64,000 bases of DNA. It comes from Candidatus Ruminimicrobiellum bubulum. Lineage in GTDB: Bacteria; Elusimicrobiota; Endomicrobiia; Endomicrobiales; Endomicrobiaceae. Position numbers and translations under genes: made by a program. The stretch is from the NCBI GenBank assembly GCA_017651625.1, contig JAGCCP010000043.1, positions 1 to 64,000 of the forward strand. The letters are read 5' to 3'. A model generated the notes under the pieces. The model saw only the letters and a program-made list of their open reading frames with translations, did no database searches and was not told the DNA's origin. Shown in pieces: positions 44,293-53,352 of the stretch; the stretch's first letter is position 1; every line of letters begins with the position of its first letter.

Positions 44293-44946
44293 CTATAAAA
44301 CATCACTAACTTTTTTACAAACAACATCCGATTGTTTTAAGTATTGTTCGGGAAGACTTGTGGTAACCGTTACACAAAACATTTTTGCCGATTTTGCAGC
44401 TTTTATGCCATAGGGGGCATTTTCTATAACTATACATTCGCCGGGTTTAACTTTTAATTGTTTTGCTGCAGTCAAATATGAATCCGGATAAGGTTTTCCT
44501 CTTTTTATCATATCTGCAGCTATTATAACATCAAATTTTGATATTATTTTTTTAGGTAACATGGACCTTACTTTATCTCTGTTGGAACCTGTAACTATTG
44601 CAAGTAAAAATCCTTGTTTTTTCAATCTGTTTAGCACTTGTTCAATATCCGGGAATAAATGAACTTTGAAATACTTTTTGTATAATTTATCTCTTAATTT
44701 TAAAATTTGTTCTATAATTTTATCATCACATTTAATATTATCTCTTTTAAAAAATCTCTTCACACAAATTTCGCACTTTTCACCTTCGTTTTCATAAATA
44801 TCAAAAGGTGAAACAGTAACTTTATACTTTTTTAACGTTTCAAACCACGAAATAAAATGATATGGCATGGAGTCAACTATAACTCCATCCATATCAAATA
44901 AAACTGCCTTATATTTTTTTAAATTCTTAATCTTTTTTGCTTCCAA
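44293..44946 (-). CDS. HAD-superfamily phosphatase/mutase, beta-phosphoglucomutase-like
   Basis: The 217-residue protein has VLFDMDGVIVDSMPYH (nucleophile and acid Asp), AIVTGSNRDKV, KPYPDSYL and VIENAPYGIKAA, the four HAD motifs with the alpha-helical cap of the beta-phosphoglucomutase group. It would hydrolyse or isomerise a sugar phosphate. The start appears to be TTG 44946; an in-frame ATG before the DMDG motif is absent. The preceding bases are a purine-rich tract shared with the 47.3 kb repeat, which supplies GGAAG as a ribosome site. It overlaps functionally with the glycosyltransferase next to it. Confidence 0.82.
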   Translation of the reverse strand: MEAKKIKNLKKYKAVLFDMDGVIVDSMPYHFISWFETLKKYKVTVSPFDIYENEGEKCEICVKRFFKRDNIKCDDKIIEQILKLRDKLYKKYFKVHLFPDIEQVLNRLKKQGFLLAIVTGSNRDKVRSMLPKKIISKFDVIIAADMIKRGKPYPDSYLTAAKQLKVKPGECIVIENAPYGIKAAKSAKMFCVTVTTSLPEQYLKQSDVVCKKVSDVL

Positions 44947-44972
44947 TCTTCTATTCTTCCATTCTTCTATAG

Positions 44973-45407
44973 TTAAAGTCCCAAAGCAACTTTATCGTCT
45001 ACAATAGGAATGTTATTTTGTTGTAATATTTCTATAGCTTTTTCGATATTATCGAATTTTAATACCATCAATGCCTTTTCACTGGCTTTTTCAACAAATC
45101 CGTACATATATTCAAGGTTTATATCGTTATCTGCCAATACTTTTAATGCTTTTGCAAGTCCGCCCGGTGTATCGGAAACTTCAACGGCAACAACAGGTGC
45201 TATTTTTGCAATAAAACCATTCTCTTTAAGAATTTTTTTTGCTTTTTCGGTATCATTTAAAACTACTCTTAATATTCCAAACTCCGGAGTTTCCGCAATG
45301 GTAAGAGCTTTTATATTTATATTGTTGTCACCTAACAATCCACAAACATTTGCAAGTCTTCCTTTTGTATTTTCAATAAAAATTGATACTTGGCTAATTG
45401 TTTTCAT
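44973..45407 (-). CDS. Tandem ACT-domain protein, aryl-acid cluster associated
   Basis: The 144-residue protein consists of two ACT domains: ISQVSIFIENTKGRLANVCG... (about 4-70) and AVEVSDTPGGLAKALKVLAD... (about 72-140). ACT domains bind amino acids. Proteins of this type lie beside phenylacetate-CoA ligase and indolepyruvate oxidoreductase genes in many anaerobes, probably as amino-acid-sensing regulators. It is encoded 48 bp downstream of paaK and belongs to that operon. A GGAG ribosome site precedes the start. Confidence 0.88.
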   Translation of the reverse strand: MKTISQVSIFIENTKGRLANVCGLLGDNNINIKALTIAETPEFGILRVVLNDTEKAKKILKENGFIAKIAPVVAVEVSDTPGGLAKALKVLADNDINLEYMYGFVEKASEKALMVLKFDNIEKAIEILQQNNIPIVDDKVALGL

Positions 45408-45455
45408 TTTTATCTCCTTTTAAAAATTACTCTGCAATTTTTACCGACATTACTG

Positions 45456-46760
45456 TTAATGTAAGTTTCTCTTATCAATAACTCTTTTTGATTTTCCTTC
45501 ACTTCTTGCAAGAGTTTTTGGTTCTACTAATCTAACACTAACACCTAAACCTATAGTAGAATCTATTGCTCTTTTAATTGTGGCTTTTATATTTTCCAAA
45601 GCTTGCAATTCATCAGTAAAGAATTTTTCGTCAACTTCAACGAGAACTTCAAGCTTATCTAAAGAATTTGCTTCTCTGTCAACTATCAACTGATAATTCG
45701 GTAAAGCACCGTCTACTTGCAACAAAGCATGTTCTATCTGTGTAGGGAACACATTTATTCCTCTAACAACTATCATGTCGTCCGTTCTGCCTTTTATTTT
45801 GCTGAGTCTCGGAACTGTTCTTCCGCATTTGCAAGTTTCATAAGTTATTGAAACTATATCTCTCGTTCTGTATCTTATTAAAGGAATTGCCTGTTTTGTT
45901 AATGTAGTAATTACGAGTTCTCCCGGCTGTCCCTCGGGAACTGGTTGATTTGTTACGGGGTCAATTATTTCAGGATAAAACAAATCAGACCAAATATGAA
46001 GACCTTCTCTGTATTCACAATCTTGTGCAACTCCCGGACCGCAAATTTCCGAAAGTCCGTAAATATCGGTTGCTCTCATATTTAAGGTTTTGTCTATTGT
46101 ATCTCTCATGGCAATACTCCATGGTTCGGAACCGAATATTCCCACTTCCCAACTTGATGTTCTCGGATCAACTCCCAATGCTTTCATTTCTTCTGCCAAA
46201 TACAAAATATAGCTCGGTGTACAAGCTATAATTCTCGGCTTAAAATCTTGCATTAACTTTATTTGTCTTTTTGTTTGCCCTGTTGCAGCAGGAATAATAG
46301 TTGCACCAAGTCTTAATGCTCCGTAATGTATACCTAAACCACCGGTAAAAAGTCCGTATCCGTAAGAAACTTGAATTATATCCCCTTTCTTACCGCCTGC
46401 ACAAGCAATGGAACGGGCTGCAACATTTGCCCAAAGATTAAGATCTCTTTTTGTGTAACCTACGACGGTAGGGTTGCCTGTTGTTCCGCTTGATACATGG
46501 ATTTCCGCAACATTTTTAATGTCTGTTGAAAATAAACCGAAAGGATAAGAATCTCTTAAATCTTCTTTCGGTGTAAAAGGTAATTTTGTAATATCATCGA
46601 TAGATTTAATGTCTGTCGGCACTATTCCCAACTTGTTAAACTTCTGTTTGTACACAGGTGAATTATCATAGATGTATTTCACAACTTTTACTAATCTTTC
46701 CGATTGTAAATTCTTTAAGTTCTCTCTGGATGCGCATTCAATTGCTTCATTGTAAATCAT
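45456..46760 (-). CDS. paaK: Phenylacetate-CoA ligase
   Basis: The 434-residue enzyme has the adenylate-forming motif HVSSGTTGNPTVVGYT, the YGLSEICGPG segment, RYRTRDIVSI and GRTDDMIVVRGINVFP typical of PaaK. It activates aryl acetates with CoA and ATP, or can run in reverse to gain ATP from aryl-CoA made by the indolepyruvate oxidoreductase encoded next door. Size and motifs are complete. The neighbourhood iorA-iorB-paaK-ACT supports the fermentation role. AGGAG precedes the start. Confidence 0.95.
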   Translation of the reverse strand: MIYNEAIECASRENLKNLQSERLVKVVKYIYDNSPVYKQKFNKLGIVPTDIKSIDDITKLPFTPKEDLRDSYPFGLFSTDIKNVAEIHVSSGTTGNPTVVGYTKRDLNLWANVAARSIACAGGKKGDIIQVSYGYGLFTGGLGIHYGALRLGATIIPAATGQTKRQIKLMQDFKPRIIACTPSYILYLAEEMKALGVDPRTSSWEVGIFGSEPWSIAMRDTIDKTLNMRATDIYGLSEICGPGVAQDCEYREGLHIWSDLFYPEIIDPVTNQPVPEGQPGELVITTLTKQAIPLIRYRTRDIVSITYETCKCGRTVPRLSKIKGRTDDMIVVRGINVFPTQIEHALLQVDGALPNYQLIVDREANSLDKLEVLVEVDEKFFTDELQALENIKATIKRAIDSTIGLGVSVRLVEPKTLARSEGKSKRVIDKRNLH

Positions 46761-46804
46761 ACAACTCTCCTCTTTAACGACTTATAACAACAATTTATTA
46801 ACTT

Positions 46805-47269
46805 TTAAATAGCTGATTTAAAAATTTCTAAATTCTTATCCACAAATTGCGGTTTTATTACCGATTTTAATGCCTTTTCCCAACTTTCCTGTGAAATTTT
46901 TAAATGTTTGGATAATACTCCCAACATATATGTATTTAAAAATTTTGGATTTGTTATTTTTTCCTGTCCTTTAACAAAATCTTCAAACAAATCTATGCCG
47001 TCTTTTTTTAACATAAATTTCATTCTTTCATGTTCGCCTTTTTCAAAAGAAAGCAAAAAATCTGCTTTACCGCACTCTATTATCGGTGAAAAAACTTCTT
47101 TTCCGAACCTTAAATGAGATTCTACCGACCCCCCTCTTTGTGCCATACCGTGCACTTCGGACTTTTTTACATGGTGCCCGTCATACATCGCGGCAAGCCC
47201 AACAATTTCTGCGGCAGTTAAAATTCCCTGTCCGCCCGTACCGCAAAATAAAATATTTATTGTATCCAT
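46805..47269 (-). CDS. iorB: Indolepyruvate ferredoxin oxidoreductase, beta subunit
   Basis: The 154-residue protein has the gamma-type pyruvate/ketoisovalerate oxidoreductase fold: NILFCGTGGQGILTAAEIVG, then VHGMAQRGGSVESHLRFG. IorB pairs with IorA to decarboxylate aryl pyruvates oxidatively to aryl-acetyl-CoA with ferredoxin as acceptor. It is shorter than some IorB proteins (about 190-200 residues) because it lacks a C-terminal extension. It follows iorA by about 150 bp containing a dispersed inverted repeat. Confidence 0.93.
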   Translation of the reverse strand: MDTINILFCGTGGQGILTAAEIVGLAAMYDGHHVKKSEVHGMAQRGGSVESHLRFGKEVFSPIIECGKADFLLSFEKGEHERMKFMLKKDGIDLFEDFVKGQEKITNPKFLNTYMLGVLSKHLKISQESWEKALKSVIKPQFVDKNLEIFKSAI

Positions 47270-47283
47270 TGTTTTCTCCTAAA

Positions 47284-47416
47284 AAATACTTCGTATTTTT
47301 GAAGATTGGAAGATTTGAGGATTAGAAGCTTAGATGCTAAGTTGTAAAATTTGCTTTGCAAATTTTGTTATCATTTAATTTTCGCTTTACTTCTATTCTT
47401 CCATTCTTCTAATCTT
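47284..47416. repeat. Inverted-repeat spacer between iorA and iorB, GAAGATTGG family
   Basis: Arms at 47301-47328 and 47390-47416 (units such as GAAGATTGGAAG and CTTCTATTCTTC) are complementary at about 21 of 28 positions. Inside are two perfect small hairpins: AAAAATAC-TTC-GTATTTTT (47282-47300) and AAAATTTGC-TTT-GCAAATTTT (47346-47366). The right arm shares an exact 22-base stretch with 44948-44969. Possible RNA structure between the two subunit genes. Confidence 0.65.
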
Positions 47417-49132
47417 CTACTTTGCAGCTTCTAAAGCAGCAAAGTGGCATTGTTGTACACAAACATTGCAACCTGCACATAAGTTTTCGTTCAATTTTAT
47501 GTTCCCGTTCTCATCTTTAAATATTGCAGGGCAATCCACGCTTACACACATATAACATTTTTTGCATTTATCCGCATAAAATTTCGGTGCAGGTTTTTTG
47601 CTTCTGTCTATCATTTTGCAAAGACCTATTCTAACTATCAATACGGAAAGTTCGTCTTTTGCAGTATATTCTTTTATTTTTGATTCTATTACAGCCGAAC
47701 TGTCTCCGATAACTTCAACATTGTCCGCTCCGCAAGCTTTACACAAAGTAACCAAATCAAGTCTCTTTGTTTGTTCGCCTTTAGCGGTAACACCCGTTGC
47801 GGGGTTGGGTTGTGCACCGGTCATTGCCGTTGTTCCGTTATCGAGAATAATTATTACGCCTTTAGTTTTGTTATATGCACAATTAACAAGCCCTTCTATA
47901 CCTGAATGACAGAATGTTGAATCACCTATTACGGCAACAGCTTTATCTTTACCTAAAATTTTCGTTAAACTGCTCATTATCGTCACACTGGAACCCATAC
48001 AAACCGTTGTATGAAGCGCGGATAACGGAGGTGTTGCACCTAATGTATAACAACCAATATCACCGGCAACAACAACTTTGGTTTTTCTTAAAGCAACAAA
48101 TGTTGCTCTGTGAGGGCATCCAGGACACAAAACCGGTTTTCTTCCCGCCTGCGGATAAGTAGTTTTAGATTTACCTTCAACTATATCTCTAACAGATTCC
48201 GGATTAAGTTCCCCTACTCTGTAAGTATAATGTTTTCCCTGACATTTTATTCCCATCTGTAAAAGATGTTCTTCTATAAAAGGTTCACTCTCTTCAACTA
48301 CAACAACTTTTTCCACTTGAGAACAAAACTCTTTTATTTTTTTGTTGGGGAAAGGAAACGGCATAGAAAGTTTTAATACGGAAGCATTCGGATACACTTC
48401 TTTAACATACATATACGAAACACTGTCCGTAACTATACCTAACTTTTTATCTTTTATTTCAATAAAATTTTCCTCTAAATTGTCGGAAAATTCCTGCATT
48501 TTTAATAATTTTTCTTCCAAATCTATATGTTTTTTGTAAGCATTTGCCGGAACCATAACATATTTTCTCGGATTTTTTTCAAAAGGTTTATCTACAATCT
48601 CAACTCTTTCACCTAGTTCAACCGTTTCTTTAGTATGAGCGACTCTTGTCGTCATTCTAAATAAAACAGGAGTATCGAATTTTTCGCTTATTTCGTAAGC
48701 AAGTTTTATTAATTTCTTTGCTTCCTGCGGAGAAGAAGGTTCAAGTAACGGAATTTTTGCAAATTTTGCAACAAGTCTGTTATCCTGTTCGTTTTGAGAC
48801 GAGTGCATCCCCGGATCATCTCCGGTAACAATAACAAAACCTGCATTAATTCCCGAATATGTTGCCGTCATTAAAGGGTCCATCGCAACATTTACTCCCA
48901 CATGTTTCGACGAATAAATTGACCTTACTCCGGCAAAAGCAGCTCCCAAAGATACTTCAAAAGCCACTTTTTCGTTTATTGACCACTGTGCATCTACTTC
49001 TTTGAACTGTGCTAAATACTCTAAAATGTCTGTTGCAGGTGTTCCCGGATAGGAAGCTGCAAATTTGAGTCCTGCTTCATAAGCTCCTTGTGCAAGAGCT
49101 TCGTTTCCTGATAAAAGTTTGTAATTTTTCAT
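47417..49132 (-). CDS. iorA: Indolepyruvate ferredoxin oxidoreductase, alpha subunit
   Basis: The 571-residue protein has the pyrimidine and thiamine diphosphate domains of IorA (LLSGNEALAQGAYEAG, GDDPGMHSSQNEQDNR, GDIGCYTLG, IGDSTFCHSGIEGLVN with the ThDP-binding GDSTF...N) and a C-terminal ferredoxin domain with two 4Fe-4S motifs (CKKCYMCVSVDCPAIF and CAGCNVCVQQC). It oxidatively decarboxylates aryl pyruvates formed from Trp, Phe and Tyr. It is the first gene of the iorA-iorB-paaK-ACT cluster and divergent from the M23 gene. Oxygen-sensitive, cytoplasmic. Confidence 0.96.
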   Translation of the reverse strand: MKNYKLLSGNEALAQGAYEAGLKFAASYPGTPATDILEYLAQFKEVDAQWSINEKVAFEVSLGAAFAGVRSIYSSKHVGVNVAMDPLMTATYSGINAGFVIVTGDDPGMHSSQNEQDNRLVAKFAKIPLLEPSSPQEAKKLIKLAYEISEKFDTPVLFRMTTRVAHTKETVELGERVEIVDKPFEKNPRKYVMVPANAYKKHIDLEEKLLKMQEFSDNLEENFIEIKDKKLGIVTDSVSYMYVKEVYPNASVLKLSMPFPFPNKKIKEFCSQVEKVVVVEESEPFIEEHLLQMGIKCQGKHYTYRVGELNPESVRDIVEGKSKTTYPQAGRKPVLCPGCPHRATFVALRKTKVVVAGDIGCYTLGATPPLSALHTTVCMGSSVTIMSSLTKILGKDKAVAVIGDSTFCHSGIEGLVNCAYNKTKGVIIILDNGTTAMTGAQPNPATGVTAKGEQTKRLDLVTLCKACGADNVEVIGDSSAVIESKIKEYTAKDELSVLIVRIGLCKMIDRSKKPAPKFYADKCKKCYMCVSVDCPAIFKDENGNIKLNENLCAGCNVCVQQCHFAALEAAK

Positions 49133-49268
49133 AATGACATATTTTATATAATTTAGCGGTTATTGTGCAAGGAAAATAATGAGTTTTTATTAAATTTATT
49201 TTAATGTTAAAATTTATCAATAAAAAAATGATAGAAAATATTTTTTATTATGCTATAATTTAAGGAAT

Positions 49269-50453
49269 ATGAAAAAACTTTTTTCGTACATATTATTTCT
49301 TTTTATTGTATTTTTTATCGGCTGTACAAGCGATAATATGGAAATAGACATCACAAAAGTTCCGGAAGTTGAAACTATCGTGATTCAACCTGGAGATGTC
49401 TTCGGTAAAACTTTTGAACAAACAAAATTATCTAAACAGGAAAGTTTAAAAATTTTAGCGGAATTAAAAAAATATATTAACGTTAATAAATGTAAACCTG
49501 ACGAATTTTATGAAATAACTTATTCAACGGATACCGCTGTTGAACAAACTTGGACCAACTTTAAGTTTTTCCCCGAAGGACAATATTTTTATTCCATAGA
49601 CAAGTCTACGGATAATGTTATAACTTCCGAAAAACTTGAATTACAAACCACAACCCAAATTATTGAAATGTCGGGAACAATAGAAAATTCTTTGTGGGAA
49701 TCAATGTCTCACTTAGAAATAAAACCGGCAATAATACTTAATTATGCCGATATGTTTGCTTGGCAAGTAGATTTTCTTACCGATTGCAGACAAGGTGATA
49801 TTTTTAAATTAATATACGAAGTTAAAACTTTAGAAAAGAAAGATACCGTTCTTTCGTCTGACATTCTTGCCGGACAATATATTACGTCAACTTCAACAAA
49901 CACCGCAATAAGATTTATAAATTCCAAAGGTACCGAAGGATATTTTGATGAAAACGGCAAATCGGTAAAAAGTGCATTTTTGAAAGCGCCTTTACAATTT
50001 AAAAGAATTTCTTCTTATTTCACAAAGAAAAGATTTCATCCTATATTAAAGTATTACAGGGCACATGAAGGTATAGATTACGCAGCGCCTATAGGAACAC
50101 CTGTATCGGCGGTTGGTGACGGGGTAGTAACAAAATCACAATATAGCGGCGGATACGGAAATCTTGTGATAATAAAACATCCTAACGGTTACGAAACATA
50201 TTACGGACATTTATCAAAATACGGTAAAGGTATAAAAAAAGGTGTAAGGGTAAAACAAGGACAGGTTATAGGGTATGTTGGTTCTACCGGCCTTTCAACA
50301 GGTCCTCATTTGGATTTTAGAGTTAAAAGAAACGGATCTTTCTTTAATTATCTTACTATGAAAATGCCACCTACTTTTACATTAACCGGTAAAGATAAAG
50401 AAGATTTTGATTTATATAAGCAAGAACTTATTAACAAGCTTAGCCAAATATAA
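49269..50453 (+). CDS. M23 (LytM-type) peptidase lipoprotein
   Basis: The 394-residue protein has a lipoprotein signal (MKKLFSYILFLFIVFFIGC, Cys19), an N-terminal domain of about 240 residues with an opacity-associated/OapA-like pattern, and a C-terminal M23 domain with metal ligands HEGIDYA, GHLSKYG and GPHLDF. The zinc site is complete, so it can be an active peptidoglycan endopeptidase in the periplasm. TATAAT (49254-49259) ends nine bases before the ATG. It begins the plus-strand series leading to dnaA. Confidence 0.93.
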   Translation: MKKLFSYILFLFIVFFIGCTSDNMEIDITKVPEVETIVIQPGDVFGKTFEQTKLSKQESLKILAELKKYINVNKCKPDEFYEITYSTDTAVEQTWTNFKFFPEGQYFYSIDKSTDNVITSEKLELQTTTQIIEMSGTIENSLWESMSHLEIKPAIILNYADMFAWQVDFLTDCRQGDIFKLIYEVKTLEKKDTVLSSDILAGQYITSTSTNTAIRFINSKGTEGYFDENGKSVKSAFLKAPLQFKRISSYFTKKRFHPILKYYRAHEGIDYAAPIGTPVSAVGDGVVTKSQYSGGYGNLVIIKHPNGYETYYGHLSKYGKGIKKGVRVKQGQVIGYVGSTGLSTGPHLDFRVKRNGSFFNYLTMKMPPTFTLTGKDKEDFDLYKQELINKLSQI

Positions 50454-50508
50454 AATTTAGCAAAAATTTGTTCTAAAAAAATGCCAAAAATTTTTACAAT
50501 TTTTGTGC

Positions 50509-50537
50509 TTGACTATTATGTATCAATTTTATATACT
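50509..50537 (+). promoter_or_regulatory. Promoter of dnaA
   Basis: TTGACT (50509-50514) and TATACT (50532-50537) are separated by 17 bp. Transcription would start near 50544, placing the DnaA boxes at 50595-50692 in the leader and start region, where bound DnaA could repress its own gene. Confidence 0.7.
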
Positions 50538-50594
50538 CTTGTGACGATAAAAAATAAAAATATTAATTTTATTTTTTGAAGATTTTTTAAATAG

Positions 50595-50692
50595 TTATCC
50601 ACAAGGTGTTAAGTAGTTATACACAATGTGGATAAGTTTGGGGATAAAATGGAAGTTTCTATTATAGACGCATGGAAAAAGGTTGTGGATAA
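50595..50692. other. DnaA-box cluster at dnaA; likely part of oriC
   Basis: TTATCCACA (50595-50603), TTATACACA (50617-50625) and the inverted TGTGGATAA (50627-50635 and 50684-50692) give four boxes around the dnaA start codon. The surrounding 49.1-50.6 kb is AT-rich and is the point where transcription diverges on a tens-of-kilobases scale. No unwinding repeat is defined with certainty. Confidence 0.65.
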
Positions 50693-52007
50693 CTTAACAT
50701 TATCCGTAGGTCAAGGCGCTGTAAATTTATGGTTTACAGGTGTAAAGCCGGTTTCTTTAAATGAAAGTATCTTCTTAATTTCTGTACCTACAAAATTTTA
50801 TTCTGATTGGATAGAAAAAAATCAACAATTCAATATTGAACAAAATTTAAAAGAAATTTATTCTAAAGATATAAAGTTGGAATACAAGATTGAAAAAGAT
50901 ATTTCCGACGAAATGACAAAAGTTCCTACAATACCTATACATAATGATACTCCCGTTCCTTCTATTATAAAAGATCAACTTAATCCAAAATTAACTTTTG
51001 ATAGATTTATTGTCGGTAATTCTAACAGATTTGCTTCCGGATGTGCGGAAGCCGTTACGAAAAATCCGGGAAAACAGTTTAATCCTTTATTTATATATGG
51101 TGGTGTAGGTCTTGGAAAAACACATTTAATGCATGCCATAGGAAACGAATTAAAAAAGAATTTTCCTAATTTCAGAATATTATATGTAACTTGTGAAAAA
51201 TTTGTATCAGACTTTATCGAAGCTATAAGATTTCCGGATAAAATGCCGGCTTTTAAAAATAAGTATAGAAATCTCGATTGTCTTTTGATAGACGATATTC
51301 AATTTCTTACAAAAAATGCGGGAAGATCTCAAGAAGAGTTTTTTAACATATTTAATACATTAAAAGATAGCGGTAAACAAATAGTTATTGCTTCTGATAG
51401 ACCTCAAGATAAATTAGAAGTAGAAGAAAGATTGGTTTCAAGATTCAAATGGGGTAATACTGTTGATATTCAAAAACCTGATTTGGAAACAAGAATTGCA
51501 ATATTAAAGAAAAAAGCTGAAGAAGAAGGTTTTTCTGTTCCCGAAGATGTTACATTATTTATTGCTTCTCAAATAAAATCTAACATCAGAGAATTGGAAG
51601 GAACGCTATTAAGAGTTACATCTTTTATTAAATTTACTAATACACCTTTTACATTGGATGCGGTAAAAACAATATTAAAAGATATTGTAGTTCCTGAAGA
51701 AAATGTTCAAATAACTATAGATAAAATACAAAAAGTTGTTGCAGAAGAATATAATTTAACCGTAAAAGATTTAAAAGTTAAAAAAAGAACTAATCAGCTT
51801 GCCATGCCGAGGCAGATTGCAATGTATTTAGCAAGATCTTTAACTGATATGTCTACTACGGAAATAGGTGATACTTTCGGTGGAAGAGATCATACTACCG
51901 TTATGCATGCTTATAATAAGATAGCAAAAAAAGTTAATGATGATGCTTGGTTTGCTGCTGAAATAAATAAAATTATTAAATTAATAAAAGAAAAAGAAGA
52001 TAATTAG
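50649..52007 (+). CDS. dnaA: Chromosomal replication initiator DnaA
   Basis: Read from ATG 50649 (GGGG ribosome site before it) the protein has 452 residues, starting MEVSIIDAWKKVVDNLTLSV. It has the AAA+ Walker A GGVGLGKTHLMHAI, Walker B LLIDDIQFL, sensor motifs, and the C-terminal DnaA signature GGRDHTTVMHAYNKI. A GTG at 50628 would add seven residues but lies inside a DnaA box, so ATG 50649 is preferred. DnaA-ATP melts the origin to start replication. It is followed by dnaN after a 222-bp AT-rich gap. Confidence 0.97.
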   Translation: MEVSIIDAWKKVVDNLTLSVGQGAVNLWFTGVKPVSLNESIFLISVPTKFYSDWIEKNQQFNIEQNLKEIYSKDIKLEYKIEKDISDEMTKVPTIPIHNDTPVPSIIKDQLNPKLTFDRFIVGNSNRFASGCAEAVTKNPGKQFNPLFIYGGVGLGKTHLMHAIGNELKKNFPNFRILYVTCEKFVSDFIEAIRFPDKMPAFKNKYRNLDCLLIDDIQFLTKNAGRSQEEFFNIFNTLKDSGKQIVIASDRPQDKLEVEERLVSRFKWGNTVDIQKPDLETRIAILKKKAEEEGFSVPEDVTLFIASQIKSNIRELEGTLLRVTSFIKFTNTPFTLDAVKTILKDIVVPEENVQITIDKIQKVVAEEYNLTVKDLKVKKRTNQLAMPRQIAMYLARSLTDMSTTEIGDTFGGRDHTTVMHAYNKIAKKVNDDAWFAAEINKIIKLIKEKEDN

Positions 52008-52229
52008 TTGTTAGTATTTTTGTTAATTATTTAGTTTTTTGATAAAAAATAATTTTTAGTTCTAATATGTTAATAAAATTAAAAACTTATTAACATAGTT
52101 ATTAACTTTAATATTATAAAAAAAATGTTTGATAATTATAGTTTTTTTAATTTTAAGTTTAATTATCGAATTATAAACAGATATTATTATTATAATTAAT
52201 TTTTTTTAAATAAAAGGGAGGAAAGAGTA
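52008..52229. other. Very AT-rich gap between dnaA and dnaN
   Basis: This 222-bp stretch is composed almost entirely of A and T, with short imperfect repeats of TTAATA and TTATTA type. It contains no perfect DnaA box that I can see. It could contain the dnaN promoter or an origin-unwinding element. AGGGAGGAAAG precedes the dnaN start. Confidence 0.45.
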
Positions 52230-53348
52230 ATGAAGGTAATTTGTGCAAAAGATGAATTAATGAAGGGGATGCAAATAGTTCAGCCTGTAATAGCCTCAAA
52301 AATAACTTTACCGGTTTTATCCAACTTTTTATTTGAAACTGAAAAAGACAAAATAAAATTGTCTGCTACGGACTTAGAAATAGGAGTAACTTGTTATATA
52401 AAAGCAGAAATAGTAAGTGAAGGTGCAATAACAATACCTGCAAAAAGATTTTCGGATATTATAAAAGAAGTTTCTGACGGTAATATAGAAATAAAATCAG
52501 ATGAAACAAATCAAATAAACATAAAAGCAAATAAATCTAAATTTGTTTTAATGGGTATAGATAAAAAAGATTATCCTACACTTCCCGATTTTCAAAAAGA
52601 AAATGTATTTTCCTTAAAAACTCAAGTATTAAATTCAATGCTTAAAAAAACAATATTTGCGGTTTCTAAAGATTCTCAAAGATATGTTTTAAACGGTGTA
52701 TGTTTTATAGTTGAAGGTGGAGCAATAAAAGCTGTTTCCACAGATGGTAGAAGATTATCTTATATAAGCAGTGACGGTATCGATAAAAAAATTAAAGGTA
52801 AAGTAATTATTCCAACAAAAGCGGTTTCGGATATTTTAAGATTAATTTCCGCTAATGATAAAGTTGAAGAAGTTCAAATAAGTTTAAGCGATAATTTAAT
52901 GACGGTTATGATAGGAGATATAACTTTCCAAACTAAATTAATAGAAGGTGTATTTCCTAACTATGAACAAGTAATTCCTAAAAAAACAATGTCAAAAATA
53001 AAATTGAATGTTGCAAATACAATATCGGCAGTAAAACAAATGGCATTGCTTACGGGAGATAAACTTGTTGCAGACAGAGCATCGTCTATAAAATTAAGTT
53101 TTGAAAAAAATAAAATGATAGTTTCCGCAAATACCGTAGGTTTGGGTTCCGGAGAAGCCGAAGTTGAAACGGAATATTCCGGTGAAGTATTTGATATAAA
53201 TTTTAACCCTAATTATATTAAAGATATTTTACAAAATGTAGAAGATGAAAATATTTATTTTGCATATACTACTTCTCAAAATCCAGTTGTTATAACCCCG
53301 GAAAAAGATAAAAATTATCTTTGTGTAGTTATGCCTATGAGATCATAA
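52230..53348 (+). CDS. dnaN: DNA polymerase III beta sliding clamp
   Basis: The 372-residue protein begins MKVICAKDELMKGMQIVQP and has three similar clamp domains, with the canonical C-terminal PVVITPEKDKNYLCVVMPMR. It forms a ring on DNA that tethers polymerase. A strong GGAGG precedes ATG 52230. The dciA-like gene starts 5 bp after its stop, so dnaN, dciA, gyrB and gyrA form one operon. Confidence 0.97.
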   Translation: MKVICAKDELMKGMQIVQPVIASKITLPVLSNFLFETEKDKIKLSATDLEIGVTCYIKAEIVSEGAITIPAKRFSDIIKEVSDGNIEIKSDETNQINIKANKSKFVLMGIDKKDYPTLPDFQKENVFSLKTQVLNSMLKKTIFAVSKDSQRYVLNGVCFIVEGGAIKAVSTDGRRLSYISSDGIDKKIKGKVIIPTKAVSDILRLISANDKVEEVQISLSDNLMTVMIGDITFQTKLIEGVFPNYEQVIPKKTMSKIKLNVANTISAVKQMALLTGDKLVADRASSIKLSFEKNKMIVSANTVGLGSGEAEVETEYSGEVFDINFNPNYIKDILQNVEDENIYFAYTTSQNPVVITPEKDKNYLCVVMPMRS

Positions 53349-53352
53349 TCAA

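Noticed and set aside
50628-50648. GTG start for dnaA
   Set aside because: It falls within a DnaA box and has no good ribosome site; ATG 50649 is better placed.
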